Positions 1 through 10,025 of a stretch of DNA of 45,103 bases are shown piece by piece. The notes under the pieces are model-generated. The model saw only the letters and a list, made by a program, of their open reading frames with translations, was not told where the DNA came from and did no database searches. The first letter of the stretch is position 1; every line of letters begins with the position of its first letter. The position numbers and the translations under genes are program-made. The DNA comes from Ferruginibacter sp. Lineage in GTDB: Bacteria; Bacteroidota; Bacteroidia; Chitinophagales; Chitinophagaceae. The stretch is taken from NCBI GenBank assembly GCA_025350645.1, contig JANXXM010000175.1, positions 1 through 45,103 of the forward strand, read 5' to 3'.

Positions 1-238
1 CACTTGTTACATGTATGTCTCAGATTCATTTGAAAATTTTCTAGAAAAATGGCGAAATAGGCAAAAATATACCAAAATTGGCGAAAAATTTTATAGCACA
101 TTTTCGGACTTTTGGGACGATCTGACCCCCCCCCAGAAAATTTGGCATGTGCATGTATGGCGATATCTGTCTGTCCTATCGGCGTATTTTTCATGTTTTA
201 AAATAAAGATTCGAAATGGTTATTGTTCAAGTGAATGA
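1..238. other. Anomalous AT-rich stretch with C9 tract, no supported gene
   Basis: An open frame of 75 codons (11-238, plus) crosses this stretch, but its translation resembles no family I know. The DNA holds several near-copies of a short A/T-rich word containing ggcga flanked by A and T runs, and a run of nine C at 126-134. This is unlike the rest of the window. It joins directly onto the 3' remnant of a DUF5916 gene, whose upstream part should occupy this position. It could be an insertion, degenerated sequence or a chimeric contig end. I do not support it as a coding gene. Confidence 0.4.
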
Positions 239-487
239 AATCTGATTTCAACTTCGCATACTTTTAATATTGATATGATTTATACCTGGGATTTTAAATG
301 GGGCAGCAGGCTAACATTGGGCTGGAAAAACGCACTCGGCAGCAATGTAAATTTGAATGCTTATGAAAATACTACTTATGGTAAAAATATAATCCGGGTT
401 TTTACCAATCCTCATAGCAATGAAGCAACGATTAAAATTGTTTATTATCTGGATTATCTGGATTTGAATAAAAAGCGGAGAAAGTGA
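239..487 (+). pseudogene. 3' remnant of a DUF5916 outer membrane protein gene
   Basis: The open frame runs from just after a TGA at 236-238 to a stop at 485-487. Its sequence fits the extreme C-terminus of DUF5916 proteins, which have an N-terminal CBM9-like domain and a large outer membrane barrel. The matching pattern is FNIDMIYTWDF, GSRLTLGWKN, and an ending like IKIVYYLDYLDL, where the family usually ends in a YxxDY-like strand. Full-length members are many hundreds of residues long and only about 80 are left. An internal ATG at 275 exists but would give only a piece of barrel. The missing part does not appear in another frame of 1-238. It could also be a real gene cut by a contig chimera. 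Confidence 0.6.
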
Positions 488-537
488 GTGTATTGATATC
501 CAGTTTAAAGGAATTATTAAAAGTTCTAAAAGACATT

Positions 538-1767
538 TTACCGAAAGGTAATAGCTTTTACAGGCTTCACCGTTTTTATTAATATAGTGGGTATAATAAG
601 CGTGGCAAAGCAAATAATAAAAGTAACAATATCTACTACTACAACCTGCACCCAGTCTACATCTGCCTGGGCCACACTCATGTAATAGGACTCTTCGTTA
701 AGCGTTATAAAACCTGTTTTTTGCTGCAGGTAGCAAATACCTAAGCCCAGTATTGTTCCCGCTATTATTCCTATAATGGCTACAAGTGCAGCATTATATA
801 AAAAAATTAATTGTATGTCTGCATCTTTTGCTCCAAGCGCTTTTAATACACCTGTCATTGGAGTACGCTCCAGCGCAAGTATTACCAGGCATGTTACAAG
901 ATTAAGCATAGCTACTATAATCATTATTACGAGTAAAATATTTTTTAATTGTCCCTGTAATGCCAGCCAGTCAAAGATATCCGGCGATACTTCTTTCACA
1001 CTTTTTGCATACCAGCTATCCGGTAATTCCTCATAAATTTTACTGGCAATACTGTCTGTTTTTCTATAATCTTTTAGAAGCACTTCGTAGCCGCCAATTT
1101 GGTTAGGTTCCCATTTGTTTAATTTGCGAATGAGATTAATATCGCAGATAGCAAAGTTGTTATCATATTTTTCTATACCTGTTTTAAATATGCCTGCTAT
1201 ATTTAATTTACGTGCTGTACGGCTGCCATCTTCTCTAAAAAAATATACAATCAAACTATCACCTGTATGCAATTGCAACTGGTTTGCCGTATATGTACTT
1301 ATATTGAGCTGGCTGCTGTAACCGCTATCAGCAAAAGATAACCATTTTCCCTGTTGTAAAAAAGGTTGCAAGCGGGCAAAATTATATTTATCATCTACCC
1401 CTTTTAGCAATACACTTTCTATATCGGTACCAAATTTTAATATGGCAGATTTGGTGGCGTACTTTTCTACGGATAAAACTTCGGGTAATTTTTTTAAATA
1501 ATTTTCTACCGTATCATTTGCATTTATTGGGTATTCTTCGGCTGTGCCTATGCGATTATCAATATTTTGCTGCACCCGCACATGGCCTAAAAAACTAAAT
1601 ACTTTATTGGTAATCACATGCTGAAAACCATTTACAAAACTAAGTGCAACAATCATTACCGCTACACTAAGCGTGGTGGCTGCAATGGCAAGGGCTGTTA
1701 TAAAACGACTGAACGATTTTTGTTTAACAGATGCTAATCTTTTGGCTATGAAAAACGAAACGTTCAA
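538..1767 (-). CDS. LolC/LolE-type ABC transporter permease (FtsX/MacB family)
   Basis: Predicted inner membrane permease of an ABC complex that moves lipoproteins or other substrates out of the inner membrane. A first membrane helix lies at about residues 22-47 ([23 protein letters not shown]). A large periplasmic MacB-like domain follows to about 270, then three C-terminal helices typical of the FtsX fold (about 278-300, 320-345, 378-402). The length of 409 residues suits the LolC/E family. The only sensible start is TTG at 1767, which gives the family-like N-terminus [11 protein letters not shown]; no upstream in-frame ATG was seen. No ATPase partner is adjacent. The gene is divergent from the T9SS plug gene across 51 bp. 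Whether it is LolC or LolE cannot be told. Confidence 0.85.
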   Translation of the reverse strand: MNVSFFIAKRLASVKQKSFSRFITALAIAATTLSVAVMIVALSFVNGFQHVITNKVFSFLGHVRVQQNIDNRIGTAEEYPINANDTVENYLKKLPEVLSVEKYATKSAILKFGTDIESVLLKGVDDKYNFARLQPFLQQGKWLSFADSGYSSQLNISTYTANQLQLHTGDSLIVYFFREDGSRTARKLNIAGIFKTGIEKYDNNFAICDINLIRKLNKWEPNQIGGYEVLLKDYRKTDSIASKIYEELPDSWYAKSVKEVSPDIFDWLALQGQLKNILLVIMIIVAMLNLVTCLVILALERTPMTGVLKALGAKDADIQLIFLYNAALVAIIGIIAGTILGLGICYLQQKTGFITLNEESYYMSVAQADVDWVQVVVVDIVTFIICFATLIIPTILIKTVKPVKAITFR

Positions 1768-1818
1768 ATTCAGCTTATTTTTGTTGTATCTTCAAAATTA
1801 TAATAATTAACCTGTTAA

Positions 1819-3108
1819 ATGATAATCTATAAAATTTTACGTACTGTTTTTTTTGTTCTTTTTTTTAGTTACCCAACATTTTCTTTTGCGCAGATACCAG
1901 ATAAAATTTACAAACCTTATATAGCTACTGCACAACTTTTTCAATATGGCAACCAGTTGCAACTACCTATTTATACACTTAATAGCGGCGATAAATTTGA
2001 ACTGGATTTTGATGACCTGGAAGCTAATTTTAAAAGTTATTATTATAGCTATGTACTGTGCGATTATGACTGGAAGCCAGTGGATATTTCTTCTTTTAAT
2101 TACATAAAAGGCTTTACGCAAAACAGGATAACTTCCTACCGGTATTCTGCCATTGCATTTACAAAATATACCCACTATCAGGTTATTTTGCCCGATCAGA
2201 ATGCTGTGCCCACAAAATCTGGTAATTACTTGCTAAAGGTTTATACAGATGGCGATACCGCAAAACTTGCTTTTACCAAACGCCTGCTGGTGCTGGATAA
2301 CAAAGCTACTGTAGCTGCAGAAGTGGTGCAGCCGGTATCTGCACAATATTTTACCAATAGTCAAAAAATAAGATTTGCAGTAAACACTGGGGAGCTAAAC
2401 GCTTTTAGTGCTGCGCAACAAATAAAAGTGGTAGTGCTGCAGAATAACCGGTGGGATAATGCTCAGCGGGATATAAAACCCACATTTGTACGGGGAAATG
2501 TGCTGGATTACAGCAACGAAAATATTGCACTTTTTCCTGCAGGCAAAGAGTGGCGGTGGCTGGATCTGCGCAGCTTTCGCCTGCAAAGCGATCGTATAGA
2601 CCATGCAGATTATGGAAAAAATTTTACAACTATGTATGTAAAAAATGATGTAGACAGAAGTGCACAACGTTATTTATATTACCCGGATTATAACGGCACT
2701 TACAGCACTACAACTTATGAAAGTATAAACCCTTTTACACAGGGAGATTATGCTACGGTAAATTTTAGTTTTGCACCGCCTGGCGGGCTGCCTTATAAAA
2801 AAAATCTTTTTATAGCCGGGCAGTTTACTAATTATGAACTCACAGAAAAATACAAAATGAAGTTTAATGAAGATACAAAATTGTACGAGGGCAGTGTATT
2901 TATGAAGCAGGGATATTATGCTTACACCTATATTTTTGCTGATGAAAAAGGAGGAGATTATTTAAACACACTCGAAGGAAATTATTGGGAAACAGAAAAT
3001 AATTACACTATACTTATTTATTACAAAAGTTTTACAGACCGCAGCGATCAACTAATCGGAATAGGACAGGTAAACTCCCGAAGAGACAGGCCTGGCATAA
3101 GTTTTTAA
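1819..3108 (+). CDS. Type IX secretion system plug protein (DUF5103)
   Basis: A 429-residue secreted protein with an N-terminal signal peptide of about 24 residues ending SFAQ. The sequence pattern is that of DUF5103, now called the T9SS plug protein. In Flavobacterium this protein binds the periplasmic face of the SprA translocon and closes its channel. Typical elements are an opening like PDKIYKPYIATAQLF, the YYYSYVLCDYDW segment, and a C-terminal beta domain with NLFIAGQFTNY. It indicates that the organism secretes by T9SS, consistent with the secreted PKD protease at the end of the window. It is transcribed away from the permease gene and ends at a strong hairpin terminator shared with the convergent GLPGLI gene. 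Confidence 0.85.
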   Translation: MIIYKILRTVFFVLFFSYPTFSFAQIPDKIYKPYIATAQLFQYGNQLQLPIYTLNSGDKFELDFDDLEANFKSYYYSYVLCDYDWKPVDISSFNYIKGFTQNRITSYRYSAIAFTKYTHYQVILPDQNAVPTKSGNYLLKVYTDGDTAKLAFTKRLLVLDNKATVAAEVVQPVSAQYFTNSQKIRFAVNTGELNAFSAAQQIKVVVLQNNRWDNAQRDIKPTFVRGNVLDYSNENIALFPAGKEWRWLDLRSFRLQSDRIDHADYGKNFTTMYVKNDVDRSAQRYLYYPDYNGTYSTTTYESINPFTQGDYATVNFSFAPPGGLPYKKNLFIAGQFTNYELTEKYKMKFNEDTKLYEGSVFMKQGYYAYTYIFADEKGGDYLNTLEGNYWETENNYTILIYYKSFTDRSDQLIGIGQVNSRRDRPGISF

Positions 3109-3145
3109 ATAACAGCGCCCTTTAATTATCGAAGGGCGTTGTTAT
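3109..3145. terminator. Bidirectional intrinsic terminator between convergent genes
   Basis: Arms 3111-3122 (aacagcgccctt) and 3132-3143 (aagggcgttgtt) pair over 12 bp with one G-U wobble and extend by two A-T pairs (3109-3110 with 3144-3145). The loop is nine bases. T-rich DNA follows on the plus strand and A/T-rich DNA on the other side. It sits between the stop codons of two convergent genes. Confidence 0.85.
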
Positions 3146-3157
3146 TTATTTAAAAAA

Positions 3158-3922
3158 TTATAAAAGCAATGTCCAGATAAATCTGTTTTTTTGTTGTTTA
3201 TTTTCATCACTCTCATCTCCTTCATCAAACCAGTCTTTTGTACGTTCTTCTACAGTTGTTTTTACAAATGCATTGCTAAGATATTTTTTTGCTATAGATG
3301 GTTTAATAATGTCTGTATTTATACCATTTACATTTACTCTTGTTGCTATCCACGAAGTGTACAACCTGGGTATAGTTACACCCATTATCATACCTGGGAG
3401 GCCACTTATAGAACATGGCCCGCCGGGTATTAAAATTTCATCAGTATAAAATGCAAATACATACACACTGTCAAACATTTTCGCTACTGCTTTGCGGCAG
3501 TTAAAACCGGCAATGTTGCGACTTTCGGTTGTAATGCGCCATTCCAGTTTTGGCAAACTGTCTTCTATGTTGAACACAGAACCAAATACATTTTTCTGCA
3601 TGTTTATTTTGTGACTGTCAAAATCCATAAACCATACACTTTCTTCATCTGTCTTGCGCATAAATTCCGGTAGCTTAGTATCTGCACTCCACCTGTCAAA
3701 CTTATAAATACTTTTATTATTGGCAAAAGTATAGTTAAAATAACCTGTTTTAAAATTAGAAGAATTTTTCATCATGGCCTCATCCCACGAGCTGTTTCCC
3801 ATTGTTTTTTTTATGTTGGATTTCATTTCGTATTCTATGGCAGCTTTATCTATAAACTGCTGTGCAAAACTGCTATTTGCAAGGGCAAAAAAAGCTATTA
3901 CAAAAGTTATGAGCGTCTTCAT
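3158..3922 (-). CDS. GLPGLI family secreted protein
   Basis: A 254-residue protein with a signal peptide (MKTLITFVIAFFALANSSFAQ). It carries the signature that names the family: GLPGMI at residues 174-179, in the context GGPCSISGLPGMIMG. A conserved Cys lies before it (FNCRKA, about residue 142), as does an aromatic FYTDEI strand. The function of GLPGLI proteins is unknown. In Bacteroidota they are commonly encoded next to outer membrane barrel proteins, as here: it starts 23 bp after the barrel gene at 3946-6717, on the same strand, so the two are probably one operon. The C-terminal quarter is charged, with a DEGDESDENK segment. Confidence 0.88.
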   Translation of the reverse strand: MKTLITFVIAFFALANSSFAQQFIDKAAIEYEMKSNIKKTMGNSSWDEAMMKNSSNFKTGYFNYTFANNKSIYKFDRWSADTKLPEFMRKTDEESVWFMDFDSHKINMQKNVFGSVFNIEDSLPKLEWRITTESRNIAGFNCRKAVAKMFDSVYVFAFYTDEILIPGGPCSISGLPGMIMGVTIPRLYTSWIATRVNVNGINTDIIKPSIAKKYLSNAFVKTTVEERTKDWFDEGDESDENKQQKNRFIWTLLL

Positions 3923-3945
3923 TTTTTATTTTTTTTTGGTGATGA

Positions 3946-6717
3946 TTATTTAGCTTTTACTGCTTTGTTTTTAAAATTCCACGTAAAACCGAGCATCCAA
4001 TAGCGTTGCAGGCGTTCATTTCTTGTTTCGGTAAATGTATTACCGTCAAAATTTCTATCCAATCCTGTATTTTGGTTTAAAATATCTCTTATGCTTATAT
4101 AAGCAGTAAACTCATCTTTTTTAAAAGTACGTTGAAGGCGGGCATTCCATAAAGAATTATTAAAAGCTGGCGCCTGTGCTGTTTTTTGCCTGTAAAATAA
4201 TTCGTAATCGCTCTTTAGCGACCATACTTTTTTGTAATAAACAGTTCCATTAAAGGATACCCTGTTCGTGATATACTTAATATTACTATTACTTTGGAAT
4301 GTTTTACTGCGATTAAAATCCAGGTTTTCAGAAAAATTTACATCATACTTTTTTTCCTTGCTTTTAGATATGTCGAAAGATGTACCGGCATTAAGATTTT
4401 CAGAAAAAGTTTTAATGCTATTGATAACATCAGCATACTTACTATATCCTCCATTGGCATTTACAAAAAATCGAGTATCAATTTTTTTAACTTTAAAACC
4501 AGTACCTCCCCAAAAATTTACATTTACATTACCATTGGTATTTATGGGTTGTGTGGTGGTAGCACCTGTGTTGTAATTAATAATTCGGTTATTAGTTATA
4601 GAATTGTTTGTAAGGCTTACGTTAAGAGATTGATACGTCCAAACGTCTTTTATAAAATTGTAACTGTTGTGTGATATACTAAAATTATTACTGAACGATG
4701 GCTTTAGATCTGGGTTTCCAATATATTGGTTGAACAGATTATCGTTAACTCTAAGGGGCTGTAATTGATTCAATGTAGGCTGGCGGGTATTTCCATTATA
4801 GTTAATGCGCAGGTTATGGCTGGCTTTGTAGCTATAGTTTAACCCTGCAGAGGGAAAAAAGTTTGTGTAATTTCTATTATAATTTTTATTCAGAGATAAA
4901 TCTTTAAATTCAAAATTGGTTAACGCAATACCAGCACCTGCATTTATTTTAAATTTTTTGTAACTGTAGTTTATTTTAGCGGATGGTGTATGCTGTACTA
5001 TATTTTGTTTAAAATAGTTGGAAAGTGAATCTACCTTTGATTCGTACTTATTAGTGCCTGGTGCTTTAGTAAAAGTTGTTTGATTGTTGTTACCATTATC
5101 AAACCCAATCTGGTAGCCTAATTCCAGCGCATATTTTTTCCCCAATGGTTCTGTATAAATAAATTTTGAAGTGAAGTCAGTGGTAGTTTTATCAAAATCC
5201 TTCATTTGATCTATAAGCTGTGTACTATTATCAAATTTTATAAAATTGGACGATTGCAAATAATTTTTACCATTACTCTGCTGGTTCTTCCAATCTGCAT
5301 TTATAGAAAAAGTTCTTCTGGCAGTTTTAAACTTGTGCTTAAAAACAAGGTTGCCGGAGAGTGCTGTTTTATCACTTTGGGTTTCATATATTTTTGAAGA
5401 ACTATTTCTAAGCAACCCACTTTGATCAGTAGTAGAAGAGAAACTTTTCTCCTCACTTTCCACATGATAAAAATTGGTATTGCCAGTAAGTTTTAAGGTA
5501 TTTGTGCTATCCAGTTTTGTTTCAAGAATAGCTCTCGCTTTAAAGTTATACCGGTTTATATTTTTTGCAGATAAACTGTTTTCATTTAATGAACTATCTC
5601 CATTCAGTAATGTTTTACTATAAGTAGAATTTGTATTATCATAAGATTGCCGGTTGTATTTTGGCGAAATATTTATGGTGCTTTTTTCCCCTGCCTTATT
5701 GCTGTATTGTATACCCGCATTTACGCTGGTTAAAAATCCATTTTGCGGATTTATATAAACTTCTTCATCGCTGCCGCGGCTTCCATCATAGTAAGAAAAA
5801 CCAGCATCCTCATCTACCACCATATTATCACTTCCGCCGCCAAATTTCTGTTCGTCCTGCCAGCTTAATCCATCTTGCCCCGTATTTCCATTTAATACGA
5901 AGCCGGATATTTTTCTTTTTCCTTTAAATGAACTCAGCAAAATATTATCATTATACCTGTCTTCTATCTTTTTTTGTAATCCTCCGGCCACATCTACTTT
6001 ACCAAAATATCCATGCTTTTTATCTTCTTTCAGTTTCAGGTTAATGGTCTTTTTAGTTTTGCCATCATCAATTCCGGTAAACTCAGCCTGTTCGCTTTTT
6101 TTATCAAAAACCTGTACTTCTTTAACAGCATCTGCCCTTAAATTTTTTACGGCCATGCCAGGGTCATCACCAAAAAACTCTTCGCCATCTACCAAAACTT
6201 TTTCTACTGTTTCGCCCATGGCTTTAATTTTTCCGTCTTTATCTACCTGTATGCCTGGCATTTTTTTAAGCAGCTCTTCTACATTTGCGTTGGCGCTTAC
6301 TTTAAAACTATCTGCAGTGTATACCGTTGTATCTCCTCGCAGTTTTATGGGGTTACCAGATTTTACAATTACTGCTTCCAGCAATTTACTTTTAGAGGTT
6401 AATGCAATGCGGGAAATTTTTTCGTTTGCATCATTTACTTTAATGTCATCTACAAAATCAGCAAAAAGGGGATGGGTAACAACTAAAATATATTTACCCG
6501 GTTTAATGTTTTGTATAGTATAGTTACCGTCTTCTTTTACCCTTGCAAAGCCCGCCAATACAGAGTCTTTAGGTGTAAGCAATGATACCACTGCATTTTT
6601 TACTTTTATATTAGAAGAGGTATCCTTTACAGAACCAGTTACTTGCGAAACCGTTTGTGCATTGGCATTTTTAATAAAACAGAAAATGGCAATTAGGAGT
6701 AAAAATTTTTTTATCAT
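3946..6717 (-). CDS. Outer membrane beta-barrel protein with carboxypeptidase-regulatory and plug domains (OMP_b-brl_3 type)
   Basis: A 923-residue TonB-receptor-like protein. A signal peptide (about 1-20) is followed by a carboxypeptidase-regulatory-like beta sandwich (about 22-108) and a plug-like region (about 120-240) with the motif PGIQVDKDGKI and an EEFFGDDPG segment. A long barrel with many aromatic-ended strands runs to the end (FTWNFKNK). No SusD partner is present, so it is not a SusCD polysaccharide system; the downstream partner is the GLPGLI gene. It resembles the protein at 27094-29886 through the plug region (QVDKDGK, EFF, FTG.DDG, GYFG). The ligand is unknown. It is divergent from glgB over about 127 bp. 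Confidence 0.88.
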   Translation of the reverse strand: MIKKFLLLIAIFCFIKNANAQTVSQVTGSVKDTSSNIKVKNAVVSLLTPKDSVLAGFARVKEDGNYTIQNIKPGKYILVVTHPLFADFVDDIKVNDANEKISRIALTSKSKLLEAVIVKSGNPIKLRGDTTVYTADSFKVSANANVEELLKKMPGIQVDKDGKIKAMGETVEKVLVDGEEFFGDDPGMAVKNLRADAVKEVQVFDKKSEQAEFTGIDDGKTKKTINLKLKEDKKHGYFGKVDVAGGLQKKIEDRYNDNILLSSFKGKRKISGFVLNGNTGQDGLSWQDEQKFGGGSDNMVVDEDAGFSYYDGSRGSDEEVYINPQNGFLTSVNAGIQYSNKAGEKSTINISPKYNRQSYDNTNSTYSKTLLNGDSSLNENSLSAKNINRYNFKARAILETKLDSTNTLKLTGNTNFYHVESEEKSFSSTTDQSGLLRNSSSKIYETQSDKTALSGNLVFKHKFKTARRTFSINADWKNQQSNGKNYLQSSNFIKFDNSTQLIDQMKDFDKTTTDFTSKFIYTEPLGKKYALELGYQIGFDNGNNNQTTFTKAPGTNKYESKVDSLSNYFKQNIVQHTPSAKINYSYKKFKINAGAGIALTNFEFKDLSLNKNYNRNYTNFFPSAGLNYSYKASHNLRINYNGNTRQPTLNQLQPLRVNDNLFNQYIGNPDLKPSFSNNFSISHNSYNFIKDVWTYQSLNVSLTNNSITNNRIINYNTGATTTQPINTNGNVNVNFWGGTGFKVKKIDTRFFVNANGGYSKYADVINSIKTFSENLNAGTSFDISKSKEKKYDVNFSENLDFNRSKTFQSNSNIKYITNRVSFNGTVYYKKVWSLKSDYELFYRQKTAQAPAFNNSLWNARLQRTFKKDEFTAYISIRDILNQNTGLDRNFDGNTFTETRNERLQRYWMLGFTWNFKNKAVKAK

Positions 6718-6844
6718 ACGGTTTAGTTTTGTAGGAGCTTATATTTGGTAAATCAAATGTGTATCTTTATTTATAAGCAGCAAATTAAAATACATTAAAT
6801 TTTAGTTAAACAGGTATTACATAAACGGTACAATAGCAATCCAA

Positions 6845-8782
6845 ATGGCATACGAAGACGATCATTTTATAGATACCACAAAAATGGTTTGGAACTATTC
6901 TCTTTTTACCCAAGAGGAAGTTCATCTTTTTGGGCAGGGGAAACTTTTTTATGCGCATGAAAAATTTGGCAGTCACCACAAATATTTATTAGAAACCGAT
7001 GGATATTATTTTGCCGTGTGGGCGCCTAATGCTACAGAAGTGTGCGTGGTAGGTGAGTTTAATGGCTGGAAGCGTGGGCTGCACCCATTATTTGTGCGGC
7101 AGGATAGCTCTGGCATTTGGGAAGGCTTTATACCCCGTATGCCACAAGGTACGGTATACAAATATTTTATAAAAGGCTTTGAAGGAAAAGAAATTTATAA
7201 GGCAGATCCGTTTGCAAATTTTGCAGAATTACGGCCAGGCACCTGCTCGCTTACCTGGAATATGTATCACGAATGGAATGATACAGAGTGGATGAAAAAG
7301 CGCTCTTATAATAATTCTCTCGAAGCTCCGTGGAGTGTGTATGAAGTACACCTTGCAAGTTGGATGAGGCCGGATAAAAATAATCATGAAGCATTTAACA
7401 CCTATCGTAAAACTGCAGCGTTACTGGTACCTTATGTAAAGAGAATGGGCTTTACGCATGTAGAGTTTATGCCGGTAATGGAACACCCTTATGATGGAAG
7501 CTGGGGCTACCAGGATACCGGATACTTTGCTGCAACTTCCCGGTTTGGCAACCCGCAAGATCTTATGTTTTTAATAGAAGAGCTGCATAAAAATGATATT
7601 GGTGTTATCATGGATTGGGTACCATCACATTTCCCAAATGATGATCATGGGCTATATATGTTTGATGGTGCACACACCTATGAGTATGCAGATATGCGCA
7701 AAGGATTTCATAAAGACTGGAACAGTTATATTTTTAATTACAAACGGGGAGAAGTAAGGTCATTTTTAATAAGCAGCGCACACTTTTGGTTTAAACATTT
7801 TCATATTGATGGAATAAGGGTAGATGCGGTAAACTCTATCATACGACTGGACTTTAGCCGGGCACAGGGGGAGTGGGAACCTAATGAAAATGGTGGAAAT
7901 GATAATATAGAAGCTATCTCTTTTTTAAAGGATATGAACGATGTTATTTATACTGAATTTCCAGATGTGCAAACCATAGCCGAAGAAGCAAGCGACTGGG
8001 CAGGTATAACAAACCCTACAAGCAAGGGTGGCTTTGGCTTTGGTATGAAATGGATGATGGGATGGATGCATGACAGTTTTAATTATTTTAAAAAAGACTG
8101 GCGCCAGAGAAAAAAACACCAGAATGATTTTAGTTTTAGCATGATGTATTTCTATGATGAAAAATTTATGCTTCCTATAAGCCACGACGAAGTGGTACAT
8201 GGCAAAAGCCCTATGCTTTATAAAATGCCCGGAGATGAGTTTCGTAAATTTGCTAACCTTCGCTTATTGTATACTTATATGTACACTCACCCAGGTGCAA
8301 AATTACTTTTTATGGGTAACGAGTTTGGTCAAACAAACGAATGGGATTATAATAGCGAACTACAATGGGAACTCTTGCAGCATAATGCACACCACAACTT
8401 ACAAACCTGTGTACAATCACTAAATTATTTGTACAAAAATGAGCCATCACTGCATGAATGGCAATTTGATAAAAAGGGATTTCAATGGGAGAGTTTACAA
8501 AATGAAAAAGATGGCATCATTATTTACAGGCGCATGGGTAAAGATAAAAGTAAAGATGTGGTGATAATTTTAAATGTATCTGAGAAAGCAAAAAGCAATT
8601 GGGAAATAATTTTAAACGGAAAAACAAACTGGAAAGAACTGCTTAATACAAACGATATAAAATTTTGGGGTAGCGGCAATCATTTAAATCATTCTATAGA
8701 ATGTGAAGTTGTGGATAAAAGAAAAAAAATCTACAAAATAAAAGTGAATGTAGCAGCGTTAAGTGCTTTGGTAATCCAATAG
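6845..8782 (+). CDS. glgB: 1,4-alpha-glucan branching enzyme
   Basis: Cytoplasmic enzyme that cuts an alpha-1,4-glucan chain and rejoins it as an alpha-1,6 branch in glycogen synthesis. Domains in order: an N-terminal CBM48/E-set domain (about 40-140, AVWAPNATEVCVVGEFNGW), a GH13 barrel, and a C-terminal beta domain. Catalytic residues are visible: nucleophile D327 (GIRVDAVNS), acid/base E380 (TIAEEAS) and the stabilising aspartate D448 (ISHDEVVHGK). The length of 645 residues is normal for the short bacterial form without an extra N-terminal domain. It is followed after 27 bp by a TPR gene on the same strand. No other glycogen genes are nearby, but an alpha-amylase lies at 39558. Confidence 0.96.
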   Translation: MAYEDDHFIDTTKMVWNYSLFTQEEVHLFGQGKLFYAHEKFGSHHKYLLETDGYYFAVWAPNATEVCVVGEFNGWKRGLHPLFVRQDSSGIWEGFIPRMPQGTVYKYFIKGFEGKEIYKADPFANFAELRPGTCSLTWNMYHEWNDTEWMKKRSYNNSLEAPWSVYEVHLASWMRPDKNNHEAFNTYRKTAALLVPYVKRMGFTHVEFMPVMEHPYDGSWGYQDTGYFAATSRFGNPQDLMFLIEELHKNDIGVIMDWVPSHFPNDDHGLYMFDGAHTYEYADMRKGFHKDWNSYIFNYKRGEVRSFLISSAHFWFKHFHIDGIRVDAVNSIIRLDFSRAQGEWEPNENGGNDNIEAISFLKDMNDVIYTEFPDVQTIAEEASDWAGITNPTSKGGFGFGMKWMMGWMHDSFNYFKKDWRQRKKHQNDFSFSMMYFYDEKFMLPISHDEVVHGKSPMLYKMPGDEFRKFANLRLLYTYMYTHPGAKLLFMGNEFGQTNEWDYNSELQWELLQHNAHHNLQTCVQSLNYLYKNEPSLHEWQFDKKGFQWESLQNEKDGIIIYRRMGKDKSKDVVIILNVSEKAKSNWEIILNGKTNWKELLNTNDIKFWGSGNHLNHSIECEVVDKRKKIYKIKVNVAALSALVIQ

Positions 8783-8809
8783 TGGTATAAACTTTGCCAA
8801 TAAGCTTTT

Positions 8810-9844
8810 ATGAAAAACCTATTAATCATTTTAGCTGTAACAGCTTCTGCAAAAGCCTTTGCAGGCACCCCGATAGATAGTGCAGCATTTTACTATACAA
8901 AAGGTATTGCAGAAAAAAATGCAGGAAGATTTTTAGTTGCATCCCAAAATTTTGATAAAGCCATATCATTTAACAAATTATACACGGAGGCTTTTATAGC
9001 AAATGGGTATGCAGCATTAGAAATGCGAAAAACAGATTTTGCTATGCAAAATTTTACAAGGGGATACGAATTACAGCCCGATAATATGGCTCTAATAAAA
9101 GAACTTACCAATTTATATTATGATTACCGCCAGTGGGATAAAGCCATTGAATTTGCAAAAAAATGTACGGGCTGCAGCAATGCAGATCGTATTATTGGAA
9201 TGAGTAATTACCAGAAAGAAGAATACCCACAGGCGGTTAATTATTTACTTAAAGCCACAGCAGCTGCACCCGCAGATGCACAGGCCACTTATACACTAGC
9301 CCGCACTTATCTGGATATGGAAGATTATAAAAAAGCTGTGCCGGTATTTGAGAAAGCAGTAACGTTGGATCCATTAAAAGGGGAATGGCTAAATGAACTT
9401 GGGTTGCTATATTACAACAACAACAATTTTAAAAGTGCTTTAGTTGCATTTGAAAGAGCCAAAACCGCAGGTTTTCCTGTATCGAATGACTTTAATGAAA
9501 ATCTTGGATATGCATATTTATATTCTGGCAATTTTTCTAAGGGAGAAGAAATGCTAATGATTATACAACAAAAAAAGCCTGGTAATAAAGATATAACAAG
9601 AGATCTTGCACAGGTTTTGTATGAGCAAAAACAATATGACCGTTCTTTATTTTACTGCCAGAAACTAATGGAAGAAAACCCAAAAGATGGTAAAGCTTTG
9701 TACCAGGCAGGATTAAATTTTCAAAAGAAAGGTCAAAAAGATAAAGGACAAGGCATGTGCGATAAAGCAATAGAAATGGATCCATCACTTGCATCTAAAA
9801 GATCTAAACAAGGGGATTTAGGCGGTGGAATAGGCGCATTGTAA
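8810..9844 (+). CDS. Secreted or periplasmic TPR-repeat protein
   Basis: A 344-residue protein with a signal peptide (MKNLLIILAVTASAKAFA). A chain of tetratricopeptide repeats runs from about residue 25 to 330, with recurring patterns such as AFIANGYAALEM, ATYTLARTYLDMEDYKKAVPVFEKAVTLDP and ALYQAGLNFQKKGQKD. Such proteins act as scaffolds for protein-protein contacts. No catalytic domain is seen. It lies 27 bp after glgB and may share its transcript, though an envelope location gives no obvious link to glycogen. A strong terminator follows. The specific role is unknown. Confidence 0.8.
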   Translation: MKNLLIILAVTASAKAFAGTPIDSAAFYYTKGIAEKNAGRFLVASQNFDKAISFNKLYTEAFIANGYAALEMRKTDFAMQNFTRGYELQPDNMALIKELTNLYYDYRQWDKAIEFAKKCTGCSNADRIIGMSNYQKEEYPQAVNYLLKATAAAPADAQATYTLARTYLDMEDYKKAVPVFEKAVTLDPLKGEWLNELGLLYYNNNNFKSALVAFERAKTAGFPVSNDFNENLGYAYLYSGNFSKGEEMLMIIQQKKPGNKDITRDLAQVLYEQKQYDRSLFYCQKLMEENPKDGKALYQAGLNFQKKGQKDKGQGMCDKAIEMDPSLASKRSKQGDLGGGIGAL

Positions 9845-9885
9845 AATATTTTATTTCTTAGATATTATATTAAAAACTTGCAGTT

Positions 9886-9924
9886 TATGGGATTATCCTT
9901 CAGCGGATAATCCCATATTTTTTT
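9886..9924 (+). terminator. Rho-independent terminator after the TPR gene
   Basis: A perfect 13-bp inverted repeat (tatgggattatcc at 9886-9898 and ggataatcccata at 9905-9917) with a six-base loop is followed by seven T (9918-9924). It is the strongest terminator in the window and ends the glgB-TPR transcript. The rest of 9845-10025 is A/T-rich with nothing else recognised. Confidence 0.92.
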
Positions 9925-10025
9925 ATAAGAAGCATAACTGTAAATATTCTATTTAACATAATATTAATTATAGTAAAATCAAATTGATTTATTTCTTGTA
10001 GTATTAATTTATACAATCAGTAATT

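Noticed and set aside
11-238. A 75-residue protein-coding gene at the window start
   Set aside because: The translation matches no family known to me, composition is odd and repetitive, and the frame runs through a homopolymer of nine C.
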